This document shows, in pieces, positions 1 through 10,500 of a stretch of DNA of 64,000 nt. This DNA comes from Thiothrix eikelboomii (GTDB taxonomy: Bacteria; Pseudomonadota; Gammaproteobacteria; Thiotrichales; Thiotrichaceae). The notes beneath the pieces were generated by a model. That model was not told where the DNA came from. It saw nothing but the letters and a program-made list of their open reading frames with translations, and did no database searches. A program made the translations under genes and the position numbers. Position 1 is the first letter of the stretch. The number at the start of each line of letters is the position of its first letter. The stretch covers positions 54,720 through 118,719 of the forward strand of contig NZ_FUYB01000009.1 of assembly GCF_900167255.1 (NCBI RefSeq). The letters are read 5' to 3'.

Positions 1-360
1 AGTCGCTTCGATACCCCAGTGAGCGAAACCAGCCAAGAGGGTTTCAGTATCCGAATGTCCCCGCCATTGTGGGCTAACGCCACTGCGCTCTAGCTTTTTA
101 CGTAAGGCGTGGTGATTATAAATTTCACCATTAAATACACAAAGATAGCGGCCATCAGCAGAACGCATGGGTTGTTGTCCGGCGGTGGATAAATCAACAA
201 TGGCTAAACGTCGATGACCTAAAGCTATTTGCGCCTCAGCATCTAGCCATAAACCTTGGGCATCAGGACCCCGATGTTGGAGAGCTGCTGTCATGTGCTC
301 GAGGGTTTGTGCGGGTTGGTTTAAATGAGTAAATCCCAAAAATCCCGCAATGCCACACAT
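1..360 (-). CDS. Asparagine synthase (glutamine-hydrolysing), N-terminal part, cut by window edge
   Basis: This is the first 120 codons of a class II glutamine amidotransferase. The protein starts MCGIAGFLG, so Cys2 is the expected nucleophile for glutamine hydrolysis. Further on are LQHRGPDAQG, HRRLAIVDLS and FNGEIYNHH, which are typical of AsnB-like enzymes that move ammonia from glutamine to aspartate. The C-terminal synthetase domain lies outside the window. It is the last visible gene of a minus-strand run with a deacetylase, a glycosyltransferase and a FemAB-like protein. AsnB paralogues are regular members of XrtA/PEP-CTERM exopolysaccharide loci, so this copy probably modifies a polysaccharide or its precursor rather than making asparagine for growth. 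That role is inferred from neighbours only. Confidence 0.9.
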   Translation of the reverse strand, partial: MCGIAGFLGFTHLNQPAQTLEHMTAALQHRGPDAQGLWLDAEAQIALGHRRLAIVDLSTAGQQPMRSADGRYLCVFNGEIYNHHALRKKLERSGVSPQWRGHSDTETLLAGFAHWGIEAT

Positions 361-402
361 GTTTTGACCTCATTGATAGTTTTAGTTATAGGTAGTTGTA
401 GT

Positions 403-1206
403 TTAGTGGTAATACTGAGCTTGAAACGAAGTAAATGGATAATCAGTCAATAGTTTATGCAATTTATTGACCATCCCCGAACGTCCGGCAAACTGATGCA
501 CCGCCCAAGCTTTAGAAATACCGGCGGGTTTGGCAACCTCCTGATACTCTTGGATATCTAGCTCATAGGGATGCATATAAAATACACCTGAGGTTTTATT
601 AAGTTGACGTGCGAGCCAGCGATTTAAGGCATAAGGATAAATACGAAAATAACCGCCACCCATCACGGGTAAGGATTTGCCTAATACTGTGCAAGTTGAG
701 AGGGGATAGGTATCTAAGCCTCGTGCACGAATTTGCGCTAAGATTGAATCATCAGCAAAACCATAAACTTTGCGGACTTGCGCTAACATAATCGACGAGT
801 CATAACGTAGTCCAAAGGCTTGTAAAGTGTCGCAATACCAAGGCAAGATTTCAGTGCGTACTGAAAAAGTGGGTGCGCGGAAACCTAATACTTTTTGCCC
901 TGTTAAATCTTCTAGCTTATAAACTGAGCGCTCCAGTTCATCTTTAAATTGTGCGGGTGTCAGGGTATACAGCGGTCGATGACTATAAGCATGACTGGCT
1001 AATTCATGGCCTTGTGCGGCAATGGCAGTGATTAATTCGGGAAAGCGCTCTGCTACCATGCCTTGTACAAAGAAGGTTGCTTGGACTTGATGCTCAGCCA
1101 AAATAGCTAAGAGCTGCAAGGTATTGTTGAGTACCCGTTGAGAAATGGGTCGGTCAAAATCCAACACCGACTGTTGCCAATCCTCAATATCAGCACTGAA
1201 AATCAT
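403..1206 (-). CDS. Polysaccharide deacetylase, XrtA/PEP-CTERM-associated type
   Basis: A NodB-fold carbohydrate esterase of 267 residues. It begins MIFSADIEDW, where the acidic residues sit at the usual metal and catalytic site. It continues with TFFVQGMVAERFPELI, GHELASHAYSHRPL (metal-binding His residues) and GFRAPTFSV, and ends with the DUF3473-like tail seen in deacetylases of exosortase-A loci. I chose the ATG at 1206 because it overlaps the stop of the upstream glycosyltransferase as ATGA, which suggests translational coupling; an in-frame ATG at 1221 is also possible. The likely role is N- or O-deacetylation of an exported polysaccharide. There is no signal peptide, as is usual for this subfamily. 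Confidence 0.88.
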   Translation of the reverse strand: MIFSADIEDWQQSVLDFDRPISQRVLNNTLQLLAILAEHQVQATFFVQGMVAERFPELITAIAAQGHELASHAYSHRPLYTLTPAQFKDELERSVYKLEDLTGQKVLGFRAPTFSVRTEILPWYCDTLQAFGLRYDSSIMLAQVRKVYGFADDSILAQIRARGLDTYPLSTCTVLGKSLPVMGGGYFRIYPYALNRWLARQLNKTSGVFYMHPYELDIQEYQEVAKPAGISKAWAVHQFAGRSGMVNKLHKLLTDYPFTSFQAQYYH

Positions 1207-2357
1207 CGTGAAATTTCCCAACTAGTTTCAAATGTGGCTAAGCCTTGACGCTGTGCATGACACGCTAAATAAATATTCGCTAAACGTTCCAAAACTTGCT
1301 GGGCGGTAAAGTTCGCCAGCACATGTTCACGGGCAGCCAACCCCATTTGTATCCGCTCGTGGGGATGCTCCATGAGCCATTGCATTTTAGCCGCTAAAAT
1401 TTGGGGTGCGGCCAAGGGGACAATAAAGCCCGTCTGTTGATCTTTAACCGCTTCTCGGCTGCCTTTAACATCGGTACAAATCACCGGTTTAGCACAAGCC
1501 ATTGGTTCTAGTAGTGCACGGGGTAAGCCTTCACCTAATGACGTGAGTAGACCTACATCAAGCTCTTGATAAAAACTCGCCATATCCGTGCTATAGGCAC
1601 GCATTTCGATCCATGCTTGCAGTTGATGTGCAGCAATTTTGGCCGAGAGTTCGGTTTGCAGCTCGCCCTGACCAATCAACAAAACTTTGAAATTAGGATT
1701 CAGCAGACGCAGATGTTTAACTGCATCTAACAGCAATTGATGATTTTTGATCGGTTCAAAGCGTGCCACCATACCAAAAATGGTTGTATGCTCCGACCCA
1801 AGACGGGGTTGTACTTGAAAATAGTCGGTATCAATGCCATTCCCTAAATAGACCATTTGTGCTTCATCAAGCAAGCGATAGCGGCGCGCCAGTTGCATAT
1901 CTTCATGGCCTTGAAATAAGGCAAGGTGAACCGTCCTTTTTAATAAGCGCTCAATGGCCAGATAAGTGTATTTACCTAAAGTGCTGGTATTATGAGACAA
2001 ACTATAACCATGACTTTGATAAATCCAGATCGGTTTGCGCATAAATACCGCTAAACAACGGCCAATCAAACTCGGTACACCAAAATGGAGGTGCACAACA
2101 TCATAATCAGTTTGGGCTAAAACGGTTTTTAAATTAAGTAAGGATTGTAATAAGCGCCAAGGTTTGAGACTGCGGTGCAAATCAGTAATAACCACTTTCA
2201 TGCCTTGCTGACGCATGAGTTCAACTTCTTTACCCGCACTACATAAAATATCAATTTTTAGTTGCTGGGGGTAACGCTCATTTAAAACTTGCGCACGTTT
2301 AAACACTAAGGCATAAGCCGGACTACTGGCGGTGCAGACTTCGAGTATTTTGACCAT
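1203..2357 (-). CDS. GT4-family glycosyltransferase
   Basis: A 384-residue GT-B glycosyltransferase. The C-terminal half shows the GT4 signature: VARFEPIKNH (start of the nucleotide-sugar domain), KVLLIGQGELQ, and GEGLPRALLEPMACAKPVI, which holds the E-x7-E element that contacts the donor sugar. The N-terminal half has the acceptor-domain pattern VHLHFGVPSL. It starts 2 nt after the FemAB-like gene ends and overlaps the deacetylase gene, so the three genes look like one transcript. It probably adds one sugar during assembly of the exopolysaccharide repeat unit on the cytoplasmic face. Donor and acceptor cannot be read from the sequence. Confidence 0.88.
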   Translation of the reverse strand: MVKILEVCTASSPAYALVFKRAQVLNERYPQQLKIDILCSAGKEVELMRQQGMKVVITDLHRSLKPWRLLQSLLNLKTVLAQTDYDVVHLHFGVPSLIGRCLAVFMRKPIWIYQSHGYSLSHNTSTLGKYTYLAIERLLKRTVHLALFQGHEDMQLARRYRLLDEAQMVYLGNGIDTDYFQVQPRLGSEHTTIFGMVARFEPIKNHQLLLDAVKHLRLLNPNFKVLLIGQGELQTELSAKIAAHQLQAWIEMRAYSTDMASFYQELDVGLLTSLGEGLPRALLEPMACAKPVICTDVKGSREAVKDQQTGFIVPLAAPQILAAKMQWLMEHPHERIQMGLAAREHVLANFTAQQVLERLANIYLACHAQRQGLATFETSWEISR

Positions 2358-2359
2358 TT

Positions 2360-3391
2360 TTAGTAAAACTTATGTAGTAAATGACGGGAAAGGGTATTCA
2401 TAACAAAAGGCGGGCTGTTACGAATAAGCCAAGATGCACTGCTATAAACAGGTGAGCGTGAGGATTTCGCTTTAGGAATCGGTAATTCATAATAATGAAT
2501 CGGCCGGGTGTAATCGGCTAAACGCAGCTTGAAATCATAGGCATGGCTAGCGACGGATGAACGCCCTAAATTGTAATAAGGCTTACCCGTTTGCTCACAG
2601 TATTCAATAATTGACCAGAGCATCGTCAAAAACACATTTTCTTTTTTATAAGCGGGGTCTAACCCCATCCAAGCTCCATACAGCTCGTCTTTAGAGCTAA
2701 AGGCGAGAGCCGCGACTACTGGGGTCTCAGCAAAATAGCCTACAAATAAAGACATTGAAGCTTGATAGTGATGGTGAAGCTCAGCAAAGAAACGCCAGCT
2801 GTGCGGTAGGCTGCCTACTTCATGCATCTGTTTGAGGTAGAGCGCATAAAAGGCTTGGAGTAGTTCTAAATCATTCCCAATTCTGAAATGAAAACCTTGC
2901 TTAAAAGCCAGCCGAATATTACGTCGAGTTGATTTAGAAAAATCTTTTAAACGTTGATCACAGGTTTTACTGAGGTCAACAATCAATTCGACTTTATCAG
3001 AATGATCAATTGCACAAGGAAGGCTCTGTGTTGTTCGCCAGTCTAGGCGTTGTGCCTTAAGGTTTAATGCGGGTAATTGCGCTAAGAGTTCGCTGACTAA
3101 AGCTGAGTATTCAAGACCCGTTGGCGTATTGATTTCACCGGTTTTATCAAAGCCAGCACCTATAATCAGGGTATTAGCACCTAAGCCGAGTGCAGTATTT
3201 TTCAGAAAAGCAGGAATGCTAATCATTTGATCGTGAAACGCTAATTCAAGATCAATAGCTTGCAGTTTGTACTCTCTGGCTAAGGCTAATCTGAAGGCTG
3301 GACGTGTAAATACTTTTTCATTTAATTCATTTAAGCCTAAGTCTGAGCTTGGTTCTGCTGAGTTATTTAATTCTTTAATTCGGATAGCCAT
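2360..3391 (-). CDS. FemAB-like GNAT-fold protein, XrtA/PEP-CTERM-associated
   Basis: A 343-residue protein of the FemAB/acyltransferase superfamily. The recognisable stretch is LLQAFYALYLKQMHEVG, followed by VGYFAETPVVAALAFSSKD and YYNLGRSSVASHAYDFK, which match the second GNAT-like half of proteins annotated as FemAB family, XrtA system-associated. Classical Fem proteins move amino acids from aminoacyl-tRNA onto peptidoglycan precursors. The XrtA-linked members have no proven substrate and may acylate a sugar or lipid carrier. It is the first gene of the minus-strand cluster, divergent from the tyrosine autokinase with 220 bp between, so the promoter should lie there; I saw no clear consensus box. 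Confidence 0.8.
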   Translation of the reverse strand: MAIRIKELNNSAEPSSDLGLNELNEKVFTRPAFRLALAREYKLQAIDLELAFHDQMISIPAFLKNTALGLGANTLIIGAGFDKTGEINTPTGLEYSALVSELLAQLPALNLKAQRLDWRTTQSLPCAIDHSDKVELIVDLSKTCDQRLKDFSKSTRRNIRLAFKQGFHFRIGNDLELLQAFYALYLKQMHEVGSLPHSWRFFAELHHHYQASMSLFVGYFAETPVVAALAFSSKDELYGAWMGLDPAYKKENVFLTMLWSIIEYCEQTGKPYYNLGRSSVASHAYDFKLRLADYTRPIHYYELPIPKAKSSRSPVYSSASWLIRNSPPFVMNTLSRHLLHKFY

Positions 3392-3611
3392 CGGCGGGGT
3401 ACTCGATTTGCTAGTTAGTTCGCTAGAGTATTGATCAGTTACGGGTGTTTAGCCTGTGCTGACTGGATAAGAGGGCAAAGTTTTTAGGCAAAAGGAATAA
3501 GCGCGACTTGACTATCGACTAGCCGCTTATCTAAAAAAACGTTGCGGTATGCAGTTAGGCTTTTGCATATAGAAAAATGTTATACGAGGATAGCATCAGA
3601 TATTTTACCTA

Positions 3612-5954
3612 ATGGCTGATAAGATTATGTTGACCGTCTCTGAGCAAGTTCCAGCTGTCGCAAGCCCGAGCATTCCTGTGATCCTGCCCTCCCCAGAGTT
3701 TATGTCTGCGCTAGGGACTAAGCAGCAGGCTGCTGCCACCGGCCTACTCAGTTTAGAGCAGTTATGGCGGCGGTTATGGCGGCAAAAATGGTTGTTTCTA
3801 ACCATTTTAGGCTTAGTGCTCTTAGCGACTATGCTCATTACGGCTATGATCAAGCCTGAATATCGGGCGAGTGCGACGCTTCAAATTGATAAGCAAGGTG
3901 CGCAAGTGGTTGATTTTGGGAGTGTAAGACAAGTTAGCCCAGACATGGGTGAAGGTGATATGTTCTTTCGTACCCAATATGAACAGCTGAAAAGCCGCCA
4001 GCTCGCTGAGCAAGTGATTAATGAATTAGACTTAGATCCGCGCTTATTTGAACTTAAAGAGCAGCCTACACCTTTTTCTGAAATAGTAGCCGATGCCAAA
4101 AAAACCCTAGTTGACCTTAAAGATCAACTAACTAACCTGTTACCAGCCAACTTAAAACCTGCAAAGCCAAGTTCGCCAGCAATTCAAGGTGACAATATAG
4201 ATGCTTTTCTGAAAAATCTTTATGTCGAACCGATTGAAAAGGCTCATTTAGTTAAAGTTTATTATGAAAGCCCTGATCCAGTATTATCTGCAGAAATTGT
4301 TAATAAATTAATTGATTTGTATATCAAAAATTCGATCAGTACTAGTAGCCAAACTGATATTTATGCACAAGCTTTCTTAGATCGAGAGTTAGAAAAAGCA
4401 CGTGAGCGCTTGACTAATAGTGAGAATGAATTGGTCAGCTATGCGCGGGATAATCAAATTCTGGAAGTCAACAATAGCCAAGCGACTCAAGAGCAAAAGC
4501 TGAATGAGTTGAATAGTGCTTTAGCGACTGCCGAGCGGCGTCGGATTGAGGCGGAAAGCCAATTAGGCCAAGCCCGCAAGCATGGTAATGTGGTAGGCGT
4601 TTTAACAAATCCAGTCGTCGAGTCTCTAAAGCGACAAATCGTTGATTTAGAAGGACAGTATCAAAATCAATCTAAAGTTTTCAAGCCAGCCTATCCAGAA
4701 ATGCAGCAGTTGGCTCAGCAAATTACGGCGGTTAAAGCTAAATTAGCCACTGAAGTGGCTAATTTAAAACAATCTTTAGAGGCTGAATTCACAGCGTCTA
4801 AGCGCCTTGAAGGGCAGGTACGTTCTGAGCTGGCTAATTATAAAGGCGAGTTAGTAAATTTGCGTGATCGTAGTGTTGAATACAATGCCCTAAAGCGCGA
4901 AGTAGAAACCAGTCGTAAGCTTTATGACGATCTTTTAAAGCGTATGAGTGAAGTGAATGTCGCTGCAGGTGCAAATAAAGCCACTAATATTCGGATTATT
5001 GATGCAGCTAAACCACCGGCTGAGCCGTTTAGACCGAATAAAGCGATCAATTTAATAGTGGGGTTAATCACGGGTTTGATTTTGGCGACTGGCTTGGCAT
5101 TACTGCGCGAAACCTTGCGTCGCTCGCTAACCTCTGGTGATGAGTTACAAATGGTAAGCGGTTTGCCTGTGCTGGGGACGATCCCGCATGTCCGCCGGAT
5201 GAGTGAGCAAGATCTGGCAATGGTTACAATGCGTAATCCTCATTCACCCGCCGCTGAAGCCTATCGGATTGCTGCAACCAATATTCGTTTTGCCTTACAA
5301 GCGGGCAAGCCTAGTATTATTGTATTGACGAGTGTTAACCCTTCAGAAGGTAAGTCGACCTCATCGGTGAATTTAGCTTTAAGTCATGCACAAATGGGGG
5401 CAAAAGTTTTGCTGATTGATGCTGATTTACGCCGTCCAACTGTGCATTTGAAAATGGGAATAAATAATACCCGTGGTTTAAGTGATTATGTGGAGGGCCG
5501 GGCTGAATTGGTTCAAGTGACCCAGCAAATACCGAATATGAAAAATGCGTATGTGATTACCGCAGGGCCGTTTCGTGTTGATCCAAGCAGTGTATTGGCA
5601 AGTACGAAAATGCGTCAATTATTAGAGATGGCTCGCAACCATTTTGATATTACTATTATTGATGGGCCACCTGTCACGGGTTTCGCTGATGCCTTAATAC
5701 TGGCTGCGCAAGCAGATAATACTTTATTAGTCACTGATGAAAAAAATATGGATCGCAAGCAAGTCTTGAGCGCGATTCAGCAATTACAACGTGTCAAGCC
5801 TAGTATGGGCGGATTCTTAGTCGTCAATGCAAGGCACGGCGTAACCGATGCACGTTATTATGATCGTTACAATCAAGGAATCACCCATGCCCCGACTTAT
5901 GACCCGTCAACTGGCACGGGTGGTTTGAATTTAACTAAGGAAAAAGCCGCGTAA
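3612..5954 (+). CDS. Polysaccharide co-polymerase/tyrosine autokinase (Wzz plus BY-kinase fusion)
   Basis: A 780-residue inner-membrane protein. Residues about 55-80 form the first membrane segment (LFLTILGLVLLATMLITAMI), followed by a Wzz chain-length domain and a long periplasmic coiled coil (about 270-440, rich in Q, E and K heptads). A second membrane segment lies at about 478-500 (NLIVGLITGLILATGLALL). The cytoplasmic kinase has Walker A VNPSEGKSTSS near residue 575, Walker A' LLIDADLRRP near 600 and Walker B ITIIDGPPVTGF near 680. Tyrosines in the tail (ARYYDRYNQ and others) are likely autophosphorylation sites. Such proteins control polymer length and export of Wzy-dependent polysaccharides, in line with the divergent cluster. 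A better-placed Shine-Dalgarno was not found for this ATG. Confidence 0.9.
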   Translation: MADKIMLTVSEQVPAVASPSIPVILPSPEFMSALGTKQQAAATGLLSLEQLWRRLWRQKWLFLTILGLVLLATMLITAMIKPEYRASATLQIDKQGAQVVDFGSVRQVSPDMGEGDMFFRTQYEQLKSRQLAEQVINELDLDPRLFELKEQPTPFSEIVADAKKTLVDLKDQLTNLLPANLKPAKPSSPAIQGDNIDAFLKNLYVEPIEKAHLVKVYYESPDPVLSAEIVNKLIDLYIKNSISTSSQTDIYAQAFLDRELEKARERLTNSENELVSYARDNQILEVNNSQATQEQKLNELNSALATAERRRIEAESQLGQARKHGNVVGVLTNPVVESLKRQIVDLEGQYQNQSKVFKPAYPEMQQLAQQITAVKAKLATEVANLKQSLEAEFTASKRLEGQVRSELANYKGELVNLRDRSVEYNALKREVETSRKLYDDLLKRMSEVNVAAGANKATNIRIIDAAKPPAEPFRPNKAINLIVGLITGLILATGLALLRETLRRSLTSGDELQMVSGLPVLGTIPHVRRMSEQDLAMVTMRNPHSPAAEAYRIAATNIRFALQAGKPSIIVLTSVNPSEGKSTSSVNLALSHAQMGAKVLLIDADLRRPTVHLKMGINNTRGLSDYVEGRAELVQVTQQIPNMKNAYVITAGPFRVDPSSVLASTKMRQLLEMARNHFDITIIDGPPVTGFADALILAAQADNTLLVTDEKNMDRKQVLSAIQQLQRVKPSMGGFLVVNARHGVTDARYYDRYNQGITHAPTYDPSTGTGGLNLTKEKAA

Positions 5955-5982
5955 GTACACTTAAACTGGCTAGCACCCTAAA

Positions 5983-6011
5983 CACCCCTAAACATATTTA
6001 GTTTAGGGGTG
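5983..6011. terminator. Bidirectional terminator between kinase and gltD
   Basis: A perfect 11-bp stem, CACCCCTAAAC paired with GTTTAGGGGTG, around a 7-nt loop. It lies between the convergent ends of the kinase gene and gltD. The run after the stem is only moderately T-rich on either strand, so it may terminate both genes with modest efficiency. Confidence 0.7.
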
Positions 6012-6022
6012 AGGGTTTTAAA

Positions 6023-7513
6023 CTAAGGCAGCGTGGTTTCACCCATTAAGAAACGATCACATTCACGTGCTGCTTGACGACCTTCATTGATTGCCCAAAC
6101 GACTAAACTTTGCCCACGGCGCATGTCACCCGCTGCAAAAATGCCAGGAACACTAGTCGCATACTGACCATAAGCCGCTTGCACATTACCCCGTGGGTCA
6201 GTAGCAACTTGGCTACTCTCAATCAAAGCTTTTTCAGGACCTGTAAAGCCCATTGCTAGCAGGATTAGTTGTGCGGGTAAAACTCGCTCACTACCGGGTA
6301 TTTCTACTAAATTCATCCGGCCATCAGCAGTTTTTTCCCATTGCACGCCGATAGTGTGAATTTCCTGAACTTTACCCTCAGCATCGCCTACGAATTTTTT
6401 AGTCGAGACTAGATAATGACGTGGGTCTGCACCGAATAAAGCAGCGGCCTCTTCTTGACCATAATCGACTCTGAAAATTAATGGCCACTCGGGCCAAGGA
6501 TTGCTAGGTGCACGTTGATCAGGCGCACGCGGCATAATCTCTAGCTGAGTCACCGATTTGCAGCCGTGGCGCAAGGAGGTGCCTACACAGTCAGTACCCG
6601 TATCGCCGCCACCGATGACGATGACATGCTTATCTTTAGCGGAAATATAATTACCATCCGCATGCTTGGAATCTAATAAGCTTTTGGTGTTCGCGGTTAG
6701 AAATTCCATAGCAAAATGGACGCCTTTTAACTCACGCCCAGGTACCGGTAAATCCCGTGCTTGAGTTGCCCCTGCGCAGAGTACCACCGCATCAAAGTTC
6801 TTGCGTAACTCAGCGGCAGAAATATCTTTGCCAATCTGCACGCCCGTGACAAATTGAATGCCTTCAGCCGCCATCAAATCAACACGCCGCTGAACGACTT
6901 CTGTTTTGTCCAACTTCATATTGGGAATGCCGTACATGAGTAAACCGCCAATCCGATCGGCACGCTCATAAACGGTCACTTCATGTCCGACTTTATTGAG
7001 TTGATCTGCACAGGCTAGGCCGGCAGGGCCAGAGCCGACCACGGCCACTTTTTTACCTGTCCGCTCAGTGGGTGGCTCGACTTGTACCCAGCCTTCAGCA
7101 AAGGCTTTATCAATGATACTGACTTCATTGAGTTTGATCGTAACAGGGTTTTCATTGAGGCCTAAAGTGCAGGCACCTTCACAAGGCGCAGGGCAGACCC
7201 GACCTGTGAACTCTGGGAAATTATTGGTCATGCGTAGCCGCTCATAGGCTTCACGCCATAAGCCGCGATAAATCATGTCATTCCATTCAGGAATCAGATT
7301 ATTTACAGGGCAGCCACTCGCTCCCCCCGGTAATATTTTTCCAGTTTGGCAAAAGGGGATGCCGCATTCCATGCAGCGCGCCCCTTGACGTTGACTTTCA
7401 GCTTCGCTATGGAAATGGAGATGAAATTCACCCCAATCTTTAATCCGTTCCAAAGGCGAACGATCAGCTGGCAGTTCACGCTCGTATTCGATAAATCCAG
7501 TTGGTTTACCCAT
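6023..7513 (-). CDS. gltD: Glutamate synthase (NADPH) small subunit
   Basis: The 496-residue beta subunit that passes electrons from NADPH through FAD and iron-sulfur clusters to the large subunit for glutamate synthesis from glutamine and 2-oxoglutarate. Visible features are the N-terminal Cys clusters CMECGIPFC and [12 protein letters not shown] (4Fe-4S ligands), the FAD-binding [10 protein letters not shown], the second dinucleotide motif GGGDTGTDC and the C-terminal [13 protein letters not shown]. Length and order of motifs agree with the family. The gene starts 20 bp after gltB ends, so the two are one operon transcribed leftward. Confidence 0.96.
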   Translation of the reverse strand: MGKPTGFIEYERELPADRSPLERIKDWGEFHLHFHSEAESQRQGARCMECGIPFCQTGKILPGGASGCPVNNLIPEWNDMIYRGLWREAYERLRMTNNFPEFTGRVCPAPCEGACTLGLNENPVTIKLNEVSIIDKAFAEGWVQVEPPTERTGKKVAVVGSGPAGLACADQLNKVGHEVTVYERADRIGGLLMYGIPNMKLDKTEVVQRRVDLMAAEGIQFVTGVQIGKDISAAELRKNFDAVVLCAGATQARDLPVPGRELKGVHFAMEFLTANTKSLLDSKHADGNYISAKDKHVIVIGGGDTGTDCVGTSLRHGCKSVTQLEIMPRAPDQRAPSNPWPEWPLIFRVDYGQEEAAALFGADPRHYLVSTKKFVGDAEGKVQEIHTIGVQWEKTADGRMNLVEIPGSERVLPAQLILLAMGFTGPEKALIESSQVATDPRGNVQAAYGQYATSVPGIFAAGDMRRGQSLVVWAINEGRQAARECDRFLMGETTLP

Positions 7514-7533
7514 TCTTTTTGCAATCTCCCTGC

Positions 7534-10500
7534 TTAGTTGCCGCTGGCACGAGTAACATCTTGATTGTTTGCTTTAAAGGCCGCCATTAAAGCTTCCTCG
7601 CCCGTCATACCTTGCGCTTCAAATTTTTTCACCGTCTCTAAGACACGCTGATAATCATGAGGCATCACGCGCACAAAGTACTGAACACTTTGCTCCCAAT
7701 TCGACAAAATTGCCTTAGCACGGGGGCTATCGGTGTACAGAATATGCTGTTCAATCATGCCTTTCACTTGAGCAAGGTCTTCGGCTTCCGTTAATGGCTC
7801 GTAGCTTACCATTTCCCGATTACCGCTAATGGCTAGGATGCCCTTCGGATCGTATACATAAGCTATACCCCCTGACATACCGGCTGCAAAGTTTCGACCA
7901 ACATCACCGAGCACAATGACCTGACCTCCCGTCATATATTCACAGCCATGATCGCCAGTCCCTTCAACAATGACCTTGACGCCAGAGTTACGCACGCAGA
8001 AGCGCTCACCTGCAATCCCGCGAATATAAGCCTCACCACCAGTTGCGCCAAAGAAGGCAACATTACCGATTAGGATATTTTCTTCCGCCACATAGCGCGC
8101 TTCTTTTGGTGGGTAAACAATGATTTTCCCGCCGGATAAGCCTTTGCCAATGTAGTCGTTAGAATCACCTTCTAGTTCTAGGGTCATGCCACGTGGTATG
8201 AAAGCCCCAAAACTTTGCCCAGCTGAACCATTGAACTTCAGTTGAATCGTGTCATCCGGCAAGCCAGCCGCACCATAGCGTTTGGTGATTTCATTCCCGG
8301 TAATGGTGCCAACTACACGATCAATATTTCTGACGTGGAATTCAGCTTTCACGGGCGTACCCTGATCAATGGCAGGTTGGCAAGTCGCTAACAAGAGGCG
8401 CATATCCATAGATTGAGCGATACCATGATCTTGAGCACGATTACAACGAACCCCATCACACTCTTCTAACTCAGGTTGATAGAGTAGGGCGCTTAAATCC
8501 ACTTTGCCCGCTTTCCAGTGATCCAGCGTCTTGGCATATAAACGATCCACCCGACCAACCATTTCATCAATGCTACGGAAGCCGAGTTTCGCCATATATT
8601 CGCGCATATCTTCGGCAATAAAATTCAGCAGATTAATCACATATTGTGGATCACCGCTGTATTTTTTGCGTAGTTCAGGGTTTTGAGTGGCAATACCCAC
8701 GGGGCAAGTATCCAAATGGCAGACTCGCATCATCACGCAGCCTAAAGCGACTAAAGGCAAAGTAGCGAAACCATATTCTTCAGCCCCTAACAGCGCGGCA
8801 ACGATCACATCCCGTCCGGTCATTAATTTGCCATCGGTTTCGACGCGCACACGGCTACGTAAATTATTCAACAGTAGGGTTTGATGAGTTTCGGCTAACC
8901 CTAACTCCCAAGGCAAGCCCGCATGTTGCAAACTCGTTTTGGGCGAAGCACCCGTTCCTCCGTCATAGCCAGAGACTAACACCACATCGGCTTTACCTTT
9001 AACGACCCCGGCTGCAATCGTCCCTACACCTGAGCCTGACACCAGCTTGACATTAATCCGAGCCGCACGATTAGCATTTTTCAGGTCATGAATCAGCTGA
9101 GCTAGATCTTCGATTGAATAAATATCATGATGTGGGGGCGGAGAAATTAAGCCTACACCGGGTGTTGTTCCCCGATTTTTAGCGATATAAGGATAAACCT
9201 TTTTACCCGGTAACTGACCACCTTCACCCGGTTTTGCGCCTTGTGCTAGCTTAATTTGCAACTCTTGGGCATTGGTCAAATAATGACTATTGACCCCAAA
9301 CCGGCCCGAAGCGGCTTGCTTAATCGCACTACAACGTGAATCACCATTCGGCTCTGGAATATAACGTGCAGGGTCTTCGCCACCTTCGCCTGAATTGGAT
9401 TTACCGCCAATCCGATTCATTGCAATCGCTAAGGCTTCATGCGCTTCTGGGCTGATTGAGCCTAGCGACATTGCACCCGTTTTGAAGCGCTTCAAAATTT
9501 CTGAAGCAGGCTCTACCTCACTTAAAGGCAGGGGCTGATCCGCATAATGGAAATCCAATAAATTACGCAAATTAAAGCGTACTTCGGGATCATTATTCAG
9601 GAGTTCGGTATATTGCTTGAACAGTTTGTAGTCATTGGTACGCACCGCTTTTTGCGCCATATAAATGGTTTGCGGATTGTACTGATGCTCATCTTCACCA
9701 CTGCGCCATTGGAAGACACCCCCTGAATTCAAGGTGCGTAAGCTACTGTCGTGATGACCATAAGCATGCTTGTGACGCATTAAGGTTTCTTTGGCAATCG
9801 TGTCGAGATCAATCCCACCGATACGGGAAGCGGTCGCGGTGAAATAGCGATCCACTACACTTCTATCAATACCAAGTGCTTCGAAAATTTGTGCACCCCG
9901 ATAAGATTGAACGGTAGAAATACCAATCTTCGACATGACTTTAATCACGCCTTTAGTCGCCGCTTTTATGTATTTAGCCACGGCCTTATCATGCGTGGTA
10001 TCTTTCATGATACCTTCACGAATCAGGTCATCAATGGATTCAAACGCTGTATAAGGGTTAATCGCTTGTGCGCCATAACCTAACAGGGCGGCAAAATGAT
10101 GCACTTCACGGGGTTCACCGGATTCTAGAATCAAGCTCACCCGCGTCCGTTTGCCATCACGAATTAAATGATGATGCAAGCCAGCCACCGCCAATAAAGA
10201 CGGAATGGGCGCAAACTCTTTATCCACACCCCGATCTGACAGGATCAATAAATTCACGCCGTTATCAATGGCATTATCCGCAGCTCCAAATAGCTCATCC
10301 AAGGCTTTTTCTAAAGTACCGGGCGTATGATCGGCTTTAAATAAAATCGGTAGCGTCACCGATTTAAAGCCTGATTTCTGCACATATTTCAGTTTAGCGA
10401 ATTCGTCGTTATGTAAAACAGGCGATTGCAGCAAAATATGGTGGCAGCTTTCTTCAGTCGGATGCGTGATGTCGCCTTCTGAACCTAAAGTGGTTAGAGA

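Noticed and set aside
9745..9760. TGTCGTGATGAC in gltB as another late-gene hairpin
   Set aside because: It is inside a host gene far from a start codon and has a poor stem; chance match.
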